From: Abditibacteriaceae bacterium
GTDB taxonomy: Bacteria; Armatimonadota; Abditibacteriia; Abditibacteriales; Abditibacteriaceae
DNA: 64,000 bases
NCBI GenBank assembly: GCA_019239895.1
Contig: JAFAZH010000045.1
Span: 84,675-148,674 of the forward strand
Reading direction: 5' to 3'
The position numbers were made by a program, and so were the translations under genes. The notes under the pieces were generated by a model. It made no database searches. It was not told the DNA's origin and saw only the letters and a program-made list of their open reading frames with translations. Of this stretch, positions 17,098 through 24,556 are shown one piece after another. Every line of letters starts with the position of its first letter. Within the stretch, counting starts at the first letter, position 1.

Positions 17098-18429
17098 ATG
17101 CAAAGCATGGGTATCGCCCCCGCTTTTATGTTTGCCACGGGTATCGAGAACAGCATACCAACGATACAGAATGGCAAAGTGCGCGTAGATGAAATGGAAA
17201 GCTGTGGCCACTATGAAAAGTGGCGCACCGACTTCGACTTGGTACAAGATTTAGGTATTTATTTCCTGCGCTATGGCCCGCCCCTGCACCGCACTTTCTT
17301 AGGTGAAGGTAAATATGACTGGTCTTTTGCCGATGAAACGTATGCCGACCTTTTAAAGCGCGACATCATGCCCATAACTGACCTGTGCCATTTTGGTGCG
17401 CCCGATTGGATTGGTAATTTCCAGAACCCCGATTTTCCAGCCTTGTTTGCCACTTATGCCAAGGCATTTGCCGAGCGTTTCCCCTGGGTGCAGCTTTATA
17501 CACCCGTTAATGAGATGTATATCTGCGCCACCTTCTCGGCCCGTTATGGGTGGTGGAACGAGCAACTCACCAGTGACCAGGCGTTTGTGACCGCTCTCAA
17601 GCATATCGTTAAAGCGAATGTTTTAGCAATGCAGGCGATTCTGGAAGTGCGACCTGATGCCATCTTTATTCAAAGCGAGTCTTCTGAATACTTTCACGCC
17701 GCCAATCCCAAAGCAATTAAGCCCGCTGAGATTATGAACTCAGACCGCTTCCTCTCGCTCGACCTCAATTATGGACGACGGGTGGATTCGGAAATGTTTG
17801 TCTTTCTGATGGATAACGGCATGACCCGCGAGGAGTATAAGTTCTTTCTCAACGTGAACCTAAAACACAACTGCATCATGGGTAATGACTATTACATCAC
17901 CAATGAGCACCGTGTGGCCGAAGACGGTAGCACCCAGCCATCGGGTGAAGTGTTCGGCTACGATGGTATCACCTGGCTCTATTATGACCGCTATCGCCTG
18001 CCCGTAATGCACACGGAGACCAATCTTAACCAGGGGCCAAACGGCGATGAGGCGGTCTACTGGTTATGGAAAGAATGGGCCAATGTCTTACGGGTGCGCA
18101 ACGATGGCGTGCCGATGGTCGGCTTCACCTGGTATTCCCTCACCGACCAAACCGACTGGGACTCCGCTTTGCGGGAGAAGAATGGTCACGTCAACCCGGT
18201 GGGCCTCTATGACTTAGACCGCAAGATTCGACCTGTGGGTGAGGCTTACAAACAACTCATTGCGGACTGGCGCGAAGTCTTGCCGACACAAAGCATGTGC
18301 TTGCGCGTCCCCCTTGTACTGCCCAGCGAATATAACCAACAGTGGGCGGGCACTCAAGAGACCCAGGCCCAGGAAAAGCAAGCGGCCACTCCAACCGAAT
18401 CCACTAACGCCGATACTGTCGGCAGATAA
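17098..18429 (+). CDS. Glycoside hydrolase family 1-like protein
   Basis: A 443-residue protein with a TIM barrel resembling GH1 beta-glycosidases but shortened. The N-terminal strand FMFATGIENSIP, YTPVNEMYI (Glu139, in the place of the acid/base in T-x-N-E) and VMHTETNLN (Glu307, in the place of the nucleophile) are visible, as is GFTWYSLTDQTDWDSAL, which mimics the GH1 C-terminal W-S-L-x-D-x-x-E-W block. There is no signal peptide, so it should act on imported sugars. Residues beyond 405 form a Gln/Thr-rich tail. AAGGTGG five bases upstream supports the start. An SDR oxidoreductase follows after 22 bases, suggesting an operon. Confidence 0.82.
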   Translation: MQSMGIAPAFMFATGIENSIPTIQNGKVRVDEMESCGHYEKWRTDFDLVQDLGIYFLRYGPPLHRTFLGEGKYDWSFADETYADLLKRDIMPITDLCHFGAPDWIGNFQNPDFPALFATYAKAFAERFPWVQLYTPVNEMYICATFSARYGWWNEQLTSDQAFVTALKHIVKANVLAMQAILEVRPDAIFIQSESSEYFHAANPKAIKPAEIMNSDRFLSLDLNYGRRVDSEMFVFLMDNGMTREEYKFFLNVNLKHNCIMGNDYYITNEHRVAEDGSTQPSGEVFGYDGITWLYYDRYRLPVMHTETNLNQGPNGDEAVYWLWKEWANVLRVRNDGVPMVGFTWYSLTDQTDWDSALREKNGHVNPVGLYDLDRKIRPVGEAYKQLIADWREVLPTQSMCLRVPLVLPSEYNQQWAGTQETQAQEKQAATPTESTNADTVGR

Positions 18430-18451
18430 AGAACTTAACGAGGAACTCACC

Positions 18452-19189
18452 ATGAGATTTACTGATAAAGTCGTGATTGTCACCGGCGCGGCCAGCGGCA
18501 TTGGTCTGGCCACCGCGAAACGTTTTGGCTCCGAAGGTGCCCACGTCGTCATTGCCGACTTAAACCCCGCTAAAGCCGAGGCCGCCGCCCAAGAAGTCAA
18601 AGCTGCTGGTGCCCCCGACGCCTGGGGTAGTGCTTGCGATGTGTCCAAAGAAGATCAGGTTATCGCCACCGTAGCCGGAGCCATGCAAAAATTCGGGCGC
18701 TTGGATGTGGTGGTGAACAATGCGGGCTTAATGGTCTTTAAGCCGATTACCGACCAAACCGCCGACGATTGGAACCGCATCCTCAGTGTGGATTTATTGG
18801 GCGCCTTTTTCTTCACCAAGCAAGCGTTTTTGAACATGAAACCGGGCGGCGCAATTGTCAATATCTCCAGCATCCACGCCGAGGAAACTTCGCCCTTAGT
18901 CGCCTCTTACGCCGCCGCCAAAGCCGCACTGGTCTCACTCACCCGCTCCTCAGCCCTGGAAGGCAAACCCAAAGGGCTACGCATCAATGTTATCTTACCG
19001 GGAGCTATAGATACCCCCATGTTGTGGGACAACCCCAACATTAAATCGGGCGTGGAAAAAATTAACCCTGCCGATGTTGGCAAGCCCGAAGACATTGCTG
19101 CCGCCATTGCCTATCTCGCTTCGGACGATGCCGCTTTCGTTCAGGGAGCCGCTCTGCGCGTGGATGGCGGGCGTTTAGACCAACTGTAG
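18452..19189 (+). CDS. SDR family NAD(P)-dependent oxidoreductase
   Basis: The open frame reaches back into the previous gene, but the ATG at 18452, with AACGAGGA upstream and a product that starts MRFTDKVVIVTGAASGIG, is clearly the start (245 residues). It is a classical short-chain dehydrogenase: TGAASGIG cofactor loop, NNAG (VVVNNAGLM), catalytic Ser in NISSIHAEE, and the Y-x-x-x-K motif in SYAAAKAAL. The C-terminal GAALRVDGG is typical. The acidic residue after strand beta2 (VVIADLNPAK) favours NAD(H). The substrate is unknown; co-transcription with the GH1-like gene suggests sugar or glycoside metabolism. Confidence 0.93.
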   Translation: MRFTDKVVIVTGAASGIGLATAKRFGSEGAHVVIADLNPAKAEAAAQEVKAAGAPDAWGSACDVSKEDQVIATVAGAMQKFGRLDVVVNNAGLMVFKPITDQTADDWNRILSVDLLGAFFFTKQAFLNMKPGGAIVNISSIHAEETSPLVASYAAAKAALVSLTRSSALEGKPKGLRINVILPGAIDTPMLWDNPNIKSGVEKINPADVGKPEDIAAAIAYLASDDAAFVQGAALRVDGGRLDQL

Positions 19190-19198
19190 AATCAGCTC

Positions 19199-20116
19199 TT
19201 ATGCTGCCTTGTAAATATCAATAATCTGCCCTAACAGGCGCAGGGCATCCTCTTTGGGGCGTTGGAAGGAGTTGCGGCCAATGATGGAGCCGAAGCCGCC
19301 GCCCTCCTGGATAGCGCGCACCTCGTTGAGCAATCCTTGCTCGTCGGTAAAGGCACCACCAGAAAAGATGACGATCCGCCGTCCACCAAAGGTGCATTGC
19401 ACGACATGGCGCACGCGGTCGGGCAAAGTGCTGATGGGAACTTTCTCTTTTTCGTATACCTTCTTAGCTTCTGGCTGCTCAATATGCTCGCCGGGTAATT
19501 TTACTTTAATAATGTGCGCGCCCAACTGGGCGGCAATCTGCGCGGCATAGCCACACACATCAATCGCTGTCTCGCCTTCTTTGCTCAAATCAGAGCCACG
19601 CGGATACGACCACACCACGACAGCTAAGCCATGCTGTTTGGCTTCTTCTGCCATGCCCTGAATTTCTTCATACATTTCGACGCGATGTTCCGAGCCAGGA
19701 TAAATTGTAAAACCAATGGCGGCACAACCCAGACGCAAAGCATCCTCGACGCCCGCTGTCACGGCTGGTAGCGGGTCTACCTCGTTCATCAAGAGGTCGT
19801 GATTATTGGCTTTAAGGATGAGGGGAATTTCTCCTGCAAAGTCACGGGCACCCGCTTCAAGAAAACCCAAGGGGGCCGCGTAAGCATTGCATCCGGCGTC
19901 AATGGCCAGTTGGAAATGGTAGCGCGGATCATACGCAGGTGGATTGGGCGCAAAGGAACGCGCCGGGCCATGCTCAAAGCCCTGGTCTACGGGCAGGATC
20001 ACAAACTTGCCCGTTCCGGCCAACCTACCATGATTCATAATTCGCGCCAGGTTGGTTAATGTGCCCGGATTATCACTGCCATACCAACTTAAAATCTCTT
20101 TAACACGCTCAGTCAT
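19199..20116 (-). CDS. fbaB: Class I fructose-bisphosphate aldolase (DhnA/FbaB type)
   Basis: A 305-residue aldolase of the archaeal/DhnA type, cleaving fructose-1,6-bisphosphate into two triose phosphates through a Schiff-base lysine. Family features include ILPVDQGFEHGP near the N terminus, KANNHDLL, GFTIYPGS, VVVWSYPRG, HIIKVKLPG (Schiff-base Lys region) and the phosphate-binding end VIFSGGAFTD ... GGGFGSIIGRNSFQRP. AGGAG is well placed before the ATG. It is the last gene of the operon ppgK-gnd-fbaB on the minus strand, linking glucose phosphorylation, pentose phosphate and glycolysis, and converges on the SDR gene with 9 bases between stops. Confidence 0.93.
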   Translation of the reverse strand: MTERVKEILSWYGSDNPGTLTNLARIMNHGRLAGTGKFVILPVDQGFEHGPARSFAPNPPAYDPRYHFQLAIDAGCNAYAAPLGFLEAGARDFAGEIPLILKANNHDLLMNEVDPLPAVTAGVEDALRLGCAAIGFTIYPGSEHRVEMYEEIQGMAEEAKQHGLAVVVWSYPRGSDLSKEGETAIDVCGYAAQIAAQLGAHIIKVKLPGEHIEQPEAKKVYEKEKVPISTLPDRVRHVVQCTFGGRRIVIFSGGAFTDEQGLLNEVRAIQEGGGFGSIIGRNSFQRPKEDALRLLGQIIDIYKAA

Positions 20117-20150
20117 ATTTCAATACTCCTATTCAGCACCTAATCTCACG

Positions 20151-20237
20151 CAGAGGAGTTCGAGGATAGAGAATCGAGGGTCGCAACAGTTGCCCTACTA
20201 TTCTCGATCTTCTATCCTCGCTCCTCGAACTCCTCTT
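20151..20237. repeat. Intergenic imperfect inverted repeat (GAGGAGTTCGAGG type)
   Basis: Left arm (CAGAGGAGTTCGAGGATAGA ...) and right arm (... CTCCTCGAACTCCTCTTCTA) are near-complementary over about 30 bases around a short centre. It fills the space between gnd and fbaB and touches the gnd stop codon, so it lies inside an operon and would be transcribed as a long hairpin. Confidence 0.7.
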
Positions 20238-21260
20238 CTACGCTCCCCCACTACTGGGCGGGGTCGCCTTACCACCAACCGGTTCCTCTTTATGTCCGCC
20301 GAACTGGAAGCGCATGGCGGAGAGGACTTTTTCGGCAAAGACGTGTTCTTTGCGCGAGCGGAAACGCACATTAACAGATGCCGCTAAGACATCAGCAGGC
20401 ACGGCTTCTTCCAGGGCAGCCACCAGCGTCCAGCGGCCTTCACCGGAATCTTGCACATAACCGCTATAACCCGCCAACTTGGGATCTTGGGCCAGCGAGA
20501 TAGCCGCTAAATCGAGCAGCCACGAACTGATGACACTACCGCGCCGCCACACTTCAGCAATATCGGCAATGGGCAAATCATAGCGCAAGCCTTCTTCCAG
20601 GTTGGGTGAATCGGCGTTGAACATAATGTCAAAGCCCTCGGCGTAAGCCTGCATGACGCCATATTCAATACCGTTATGAATCATTTTGACGAAGTGCCCG
20701 GCACCCACCGGGCCGCAATAGAGATAGCCTTCTTCTGCGGTGCTGCCCTGCTCGGCTTTGCCCTCACGACCGGGAGTTAAGGGAATGTCGCCACGTCCGG
20801 GAGCCAGGGTTTTGAAAATCGGGTCGAGATGTTGCACGATTTCAGGTTCGCCACCGACCATCAGGCAGTAGCCACGATTGAGTCCCCACACGCCGCCACT
20901 GGTGCCCGCGTCCACGTAGTGGATACCCTTCTTTTGGACTTCCTTGGCCCGCCGCACATCGTCTTTATAATAAGAGTTGCCGCCATCAATGATAATGTCA
21001 CCGGACTCCATGTGTTGGGCCAGTTCATTGACCACTTGCTCCGTGGGGTCTCCTGCTGGCACCATGACCCAGACAGCACGGGGAGCGGTTAATTTCTGCA
21101 CCATATCCTCTAATGAAGAAGTGCCCTGCGCGCCCTCTCCGGCTAAGTGCTGCACGCTCTCCGCGCCCCGGTCATAAACGACACAGTGGTGCCCGTTTTG
21201 CATCAGGCGGCGCGACATATTCGATCCCATACGGCCTAAGCCAACCATCCCAATTTGCAT
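20238..21260 (-). CDS. gnd: 6-phosphogluconate dehydrogenase, decarboxylating (short form)
   Basis: About 340 residues, the short form of the family. It oxidises and decarboxylates 6-phosphogluconate to ribulose-5-phosphate. Visible features: N-terminal Rossmann loop MQIGMVGLGRMGSNMSRRL, substrate loop DAGTSGGVWGLNRGYCLMVGG, and the catalytic segment AGHFVKMIHNGIEYGVMQAYAEG with Lys and Asn. The C-terminal tail is Gly/Pro/Ser-rich and ends in a run of small residues. Two ATGs, at 21266 and 21260, both fit; AGGAG spacing favours 21260. It lies between ppgK and fbaB in a minus-strand operon. Confidence 0.94.
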   Translation of the reverse strand: MQIGMVGLGRMGSNMSRRLMQNGHHCVVYDRGAESVQHLAGEGAQGTSSLEDMVQKLTAPRAVWVMVPAGDPTEQVVNELAQHMESGDIIIDGGNSYYKDDVRRAKEVQKKGIHYVDAGTSGGVWGLNRGYCLMVGGEPEIVQHLDPIFKTLAPGRGDIPLTPGREGKAEQGSTAEEGYLYCGPVGAGHFVKMIHNGIEYGVMQAYAEGFDIMFNADSPNLEEGLRYDLPIADIAEVWRRGSVISSWLLDLAAISLAQDPKLAGYSGYVQDSGEGRWTLVAALEEAVPADVLAASVNVRFRSRKEHVFAEKVLSAMRFQFGGHKEEPVGGKATPPSSGGA

Positions 21261-21299
21261 AGCCATTCTCCTCTTACTTCATCAATCTACATTAGCAGG

Positions 21300-22061
21300 T
21301 CAGGCGATTTTCAGGTTCATTGAGTGTCGAGTTTTCGTGGGCTGCGTTTTCCGCTGCACATGGCCTTCCGCATCATCTTTCCAGAGCCAGGCACCGCCCC
21401 TGAGACCGTCCAGGTTAGAGATAACCTGAATATCCGCATCCAATTCAAAATTAATCTTTTCGGCATTACCGCCGCCGATGTAAAGCTGGTCGAAGTTCGT
21501 CAAGACGCGCAACACATCAATGGCGTGACGCACGCGCCGGTTCCATTTCTGCTTACCAACTTTCTTCAAGGCGGCATTCCCCAAACGCTCATTATAGGTT
21601 TTATTCTTCGCCAGGGGATGCATGGAAAGCTCCAGGTGGGGGCCTAACCGCCCGTCCCGAAAAATCGCGGAGCCAAAGCCAGTACCCAGGGTGATAACCA
21701 TCTCCATACCCTTACCTTCAATCGCGGCAAGGCCCTGCATATCGGCATCATTAACCAGGCGCACTGGCTTCTGGAGTTCTTCCGCAAGTTGATCCGCCAG
21801 CAGGATGCCACGCCATAATTCATTACCCAGCATAGGAGCGGTATACACCTTGCCATCACGCACGACACCAGGAAAGCCAACCGAGACACACTGATAAGTG
21901 GGCAAAGGTTTAACCAGTTCGACCAGGGCCTCGACAACCACCTCTGGCTTGCACGGCTGCGGCGTCTTGACGCGCACGCGCTCCGTCAGCAGTTTGCCTC
22001 CGGCATCTACTACAGCCGCTTTGAGACCTGTTCCGCCAATATCAATACAAAGAATGTGCAT
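21300..22061 (-). CDS. ppgK: Polyphosphate glucokinase (ROK family)
   Basis: A 253-residue ROK-family sugar kinase. The N-terminal phosphate loop CIDIGGTGLKAAVVD, the mid-protein VNDADMQGLA and ITLGTGFGSAIF, and the downstream LGPHLELSMHPLAKNKTYNERLG are arranged as in polyphosphate glucokinases, which lack the CxCGxxGCxE zinc site of regulatory ROK proteins. It would phosphorylate glucose to glucose-6-phosphate using polyphosphate (and often ATP). AGGAAGGA ahead of the ATG gives a strong ribosome-binding site. As first gene of ppgK-gnd-fbaB it feeds both glycolysis and the pentose phosphate route. Confidence 0.9.
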   Translation of the reverse strand: MHILCIDIGGTGLKAAVVDAGGKLLTERVRVKTPQPCKPEVVVEALVELVKPLPTYQCVSVGFPGVVRDGKVYTAPMLGNELWRGILLADQLAEELQKPVRLVNDADMQGLAAIEGKGMEMVITLGTGFGSAIFRDGRLGPHLELSMHPLAKNKTYNERLGNAALKKVGKQKWNRRVRHAIDVLRVLTNFDQLYIGGGNAEKINFELDADIQVISNLDGLRGGAWLWKDDAEGHVQRKTQPTKTRHSMNLKIA

Positions 22062-22193
22062 GGATGCGGTTCCTTCCTTAACTCATATTTTTAGCAATGG
22101 ATATTTGGTAATGGGTATTTGGTGACTACTCATGCGCAAATCATGAGCCTCTTTCGTGGGTCTGTTTATGCTTTCAGCTTCAATGAATTTTGG

Positions 22194-23624
22194 TCAGTGA
22201 TTGCGGACAGTTATGCCCGATGCCCCGGCTGCCCCACCCGCGAAATAGTTGTAGCGTGTTTCACCATTACGATCTGCAATCGTCTGTTCACCTGTTTTAT
22301 CAATGAGTATTTGTCCAGCACGTTGCAACACAAAACGTTGAGTGCCAAGCGCAAAAGGCATTTCGACATGATTAACTCCGGCAGGCACATTGAAAGTTTG
22401 CGAAGTTGTTCCGCTATAAATGTTTAGTTGGGCAGGTTTGGTTAAAAAGCAGGTGACAAACACTTTATCCTGTAAATCTTTCGCGCCGCTTATTTCTTTC
22501 AGGCCGCGCTTAGTTTCAGCCGGACTAAACTGCTTGCCCGTTGCGGCTTTAGGTTCGGTGCGATAGAAGTAGAAGATTTTATCTTCGGTCATCTGCGGCT
22601 GCACACCAGTTTTAAACCAATCTATGTAATAGCGGCTGGCATCCAGATAAGCTACATGCGAATAGTTGATGCTGCCAAAATCAGCATTGCCATTGCCCCA
22701 TAACTTGGTTTTCTCCGGTGGGCCAAAAGGCGCGACATAAGTCTTTTCAGCCCAATCATTCCAGGTGGTTATTTCAATCCAGGTGGCACCATCGTGGATG
22801 GCCCCTTCCCACTCTTGGGCCATGTTCTTAAAGCCTTGCGTCTCATTCAAGCGGCTAAAGCTGCGATAATAGGGCGAGACATCGGCCATAAAAATCTTGC
22901 CTGCGCCCAGCCACTTCTGCGCCAGCAGGTGGTTGCTGGTAGTTATCTCGTCGCCATTACCAACCGCGCCGAAATAATAGTAGCCATCTAACACCGGATA
23001 ATCATGGAAGACTTGCTCCACATCAGTCGGTTGAGGATGCTCATGATAGGTCTTCGGATAAAAATAGGGCACCCAGACAATCTCTTTGCTGGGATGACTC
23101 TGAAACTCGCGCTGCACAAATTCCGACAAGCCCTTAGTGCCTTCACCGGCAAAGCTTGAGAGCACCGGTTTGCCATCATAGCGGAATTGGTTGGGGTGGT
23201 TGCGAAAGCTTTCCACCATATCCCGTGTTTCTTCCACACCGTTGTCGCAACAATAATCCGCTGAGATAAACAGCTTAAACCCGGTGCCCAACTGCCGGGC
23301 CGCTTCATACATCATGGTGGTGCGCTGCTTATAGCCTTGATCCCAGCCGCCATTATTGAGTGCAAAGCCATCAATGCCCCGGTTCTGCGCTTCCTGAATC
23401 TCATGCTCATAGTCTTCTAGATTCGCTCCGCCGCCAACGGTTGGGCAACATACCATATAGTGCGCAAACACCAGCTTAGTCGGTAGCGGACGCGGCGGGG
23501 GTGCAGGGACTTTCCCCTGGGCATACGAAAAATTGAATAGCCCAACAGATAACACCACTAAACAGACCCTCAACCACCCAAGGGGCAAGACCGAAATGTT
23601 AGTAGCATTGGCTATTGCTGGCAT
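22194..23624 (-). CDS. Exported glycoside hydrolase family 71-like protein (alpha-1,3-glucanase-like)
   Basis: A 476-residue protein with an N-terminal signal sequence (LRVCLVVLSVGLFNFSYAQG). The body begins KLVFAHYMVCCPTVGG, then DYEHEIQEAQNRGIDGFALN, FKLFISADYCCD, KPVLSSFAGEG, VWVPYFYP, FMADVSPYYRSF and WIEITTWNDWAEKTYVAP. This order matches GH71, a family known mostly from fungi as endo-1,3-alpha-glucanase (mutanase). Residues after about 330 form a separate beta-rich domain. It probably acts in the periplasm or outside on an alpha-1,3-glucan or similar polymer. It is divergent from the GH43-like gene. The ribosome-binding site is poor. Confidence 0.8.
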   Translation of the reverse strand: MPAIANATNISVLPLGWLRVCLVVLSVGLFNFSYAQGKVPAPPPRPLPTKLVFAHYMVCCPTVGGGANLEDYEHEIQEAQNRGIDGFALNNGGWDQGYKQRTTMMYEAARQLGTGFKLFISADYCCDNGVEETRDMVESFRNHPNQFRYDGKPVLSSFAGEGTKGLSEFVQREFQSHPSKEIVWVPYFYPKTYHEHPQPTDVEQVFHDYPVLDGYYYFGAVGNGDEITTSNHLLAQKWLGAGKIFMADVSPYYRSFSRLNETQGFKNMAQEWEGAIHDGATWIEITTWNDWAEKTYVAPFGPPEKTKLWGNGNADFGSINYSHVAYLDASRYYIDWFKTGVQPQMTEDKIFYFYRTEPKAATGKQFSPAETKRGLKEISGAKDLQDKVFVTCFLTKPAQLNIYSGTTSQTFNVPAGVNHVEMPFALGTQRFVLQRAGQILIDKTGEQTIADRNGETRYNYFAGGAAGASGITVRNH

Positions 23625-23704
23625 AAGGAAATGAAGTTCTCCTTGTCATGAGTTGCTTAACGTAATAAGCATAAATCATAACCAATTTTTGGAGCATCCC
23701 TGCT

Positions 23705-24556
23705 ATGTATGTTATGTCTTATTTTCGCACCGCAGCCGAAGCCCTGCATTTAGCTATCAGTGACGATGGTTTGCAGTGGCAGGCTTTAAATCAGAATCAG
23801 CCTGTTTTAACGGGCACAGTCGGCACCAAAACTCTGCGTGACCCTTTTGTCTTTCAAGCGCAAGATGGGCAATTTCATCTTTTCGCAACCAATGGGTGGA
23901 AAGCGGATTCCATTGTCCATGCCACTTCACCCAATCTTATAAATTGGTCGGAGCAGGAGTTATTACCTGTCATGGCCGGGGTGCCTAATGTGCGTAATTG
24001 CTGGGCACCGGAATGCTTTTATGATTATGAAGCAAAGCTTTATCGCATCATCTGGTCGTCTTCGGTGACGGAACCAAATGGCAGCGCTGACTGGAATCAC
24101 CGCATCTGGAGTTGCACCACAGCCGACTTTAAGAGCTATACGCCTGCGCAATTATTTCTCGACCCTGGCTATAGTGTCATTGATGCCACGGTTATTCGCT
24201 TCCAGGGGCAATATCTGCTGGCCTTCAAGGATGAACGTGGTGAGAACCGCATCGGTACCAACTGGAAAGCGATGCGCGTTTGTTTTGCACCACACGCGGA
24301 GGGGCCGTGGACGGAAATCTCCGAACTTATCACGCCTTCTCTCACTGAAGGCCCTACCATGTTTCAACGAGAGGATCATTTAGTCATGATCTTCGACCAC
24401 TTTATCGAAGACTATTTTGGAGCCATGCAAAGTGATGATGGCATTAACTGGCAATCTATTACGAATCAAATGCAATTTCCACCGGGGCCACGTCACGCCA
24501 GCGTGTTGGAAGTAACCGATGAGGTCGGACAGAATCTGATGAAACAGCTTGCTTAA
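23705..24556 (+). CDS. Glycoside hydrolase family 43-like five-bladed propeller protein
   Basis: A 283-residue protein without a signal peptide. Repeated blocks typical of GH43/GH32-type beta propellers are seen: ISDDGLQWQALN, TLRDPFVFQAQDGQFHLF (Asp in RDP), CWAPECFYDYEAKLYRIIWSS (W-A-P-E), VIDATVIRFQGQYLLAFKDE and LTEGPTMFQR (Glu-Gly-Pro). These supply the acidic residues expected of the catalytic pocket. Members cleave arabinosides, xylosides or related sugars; the substrate is not evident. Its stop codon overlaps the stop of putA by four bases in convergent orientation. Confidence 0.82.
   Translation: MYVMSYFRTAAEALHLAISDDGLQWQALNQNQPVLTGTVGTKTLRDPFVFQAQDGQFHLFATNGWKADSIVHATSPNLINWSEQELLPVMAGVPNVRNCWAPECFYDYEAKLYRIIWSSSVTEPNGSADWNHRIWSCTTADFKSYTPAQLFLDPGYSVIDATVIRFQGQYLLAFKDERGENRIGTNWKAMRVCFAPHAEGPWTEISELITPSLTEGPTMFQREDHLVMIFDHFIEDYFGAMQSDDGINWQSITNQMQFPPGPRHASVLEVTDEVGQNLMKQLA

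Noticed and set aside
18239..18451. Longer start for the SDR gene inside the GH1-like gene
   Set aside because: Composition matches the overlapped gene in another frame, and the ATG at 18452 has a ribosome-binding site and a canonical SDR N terminus.
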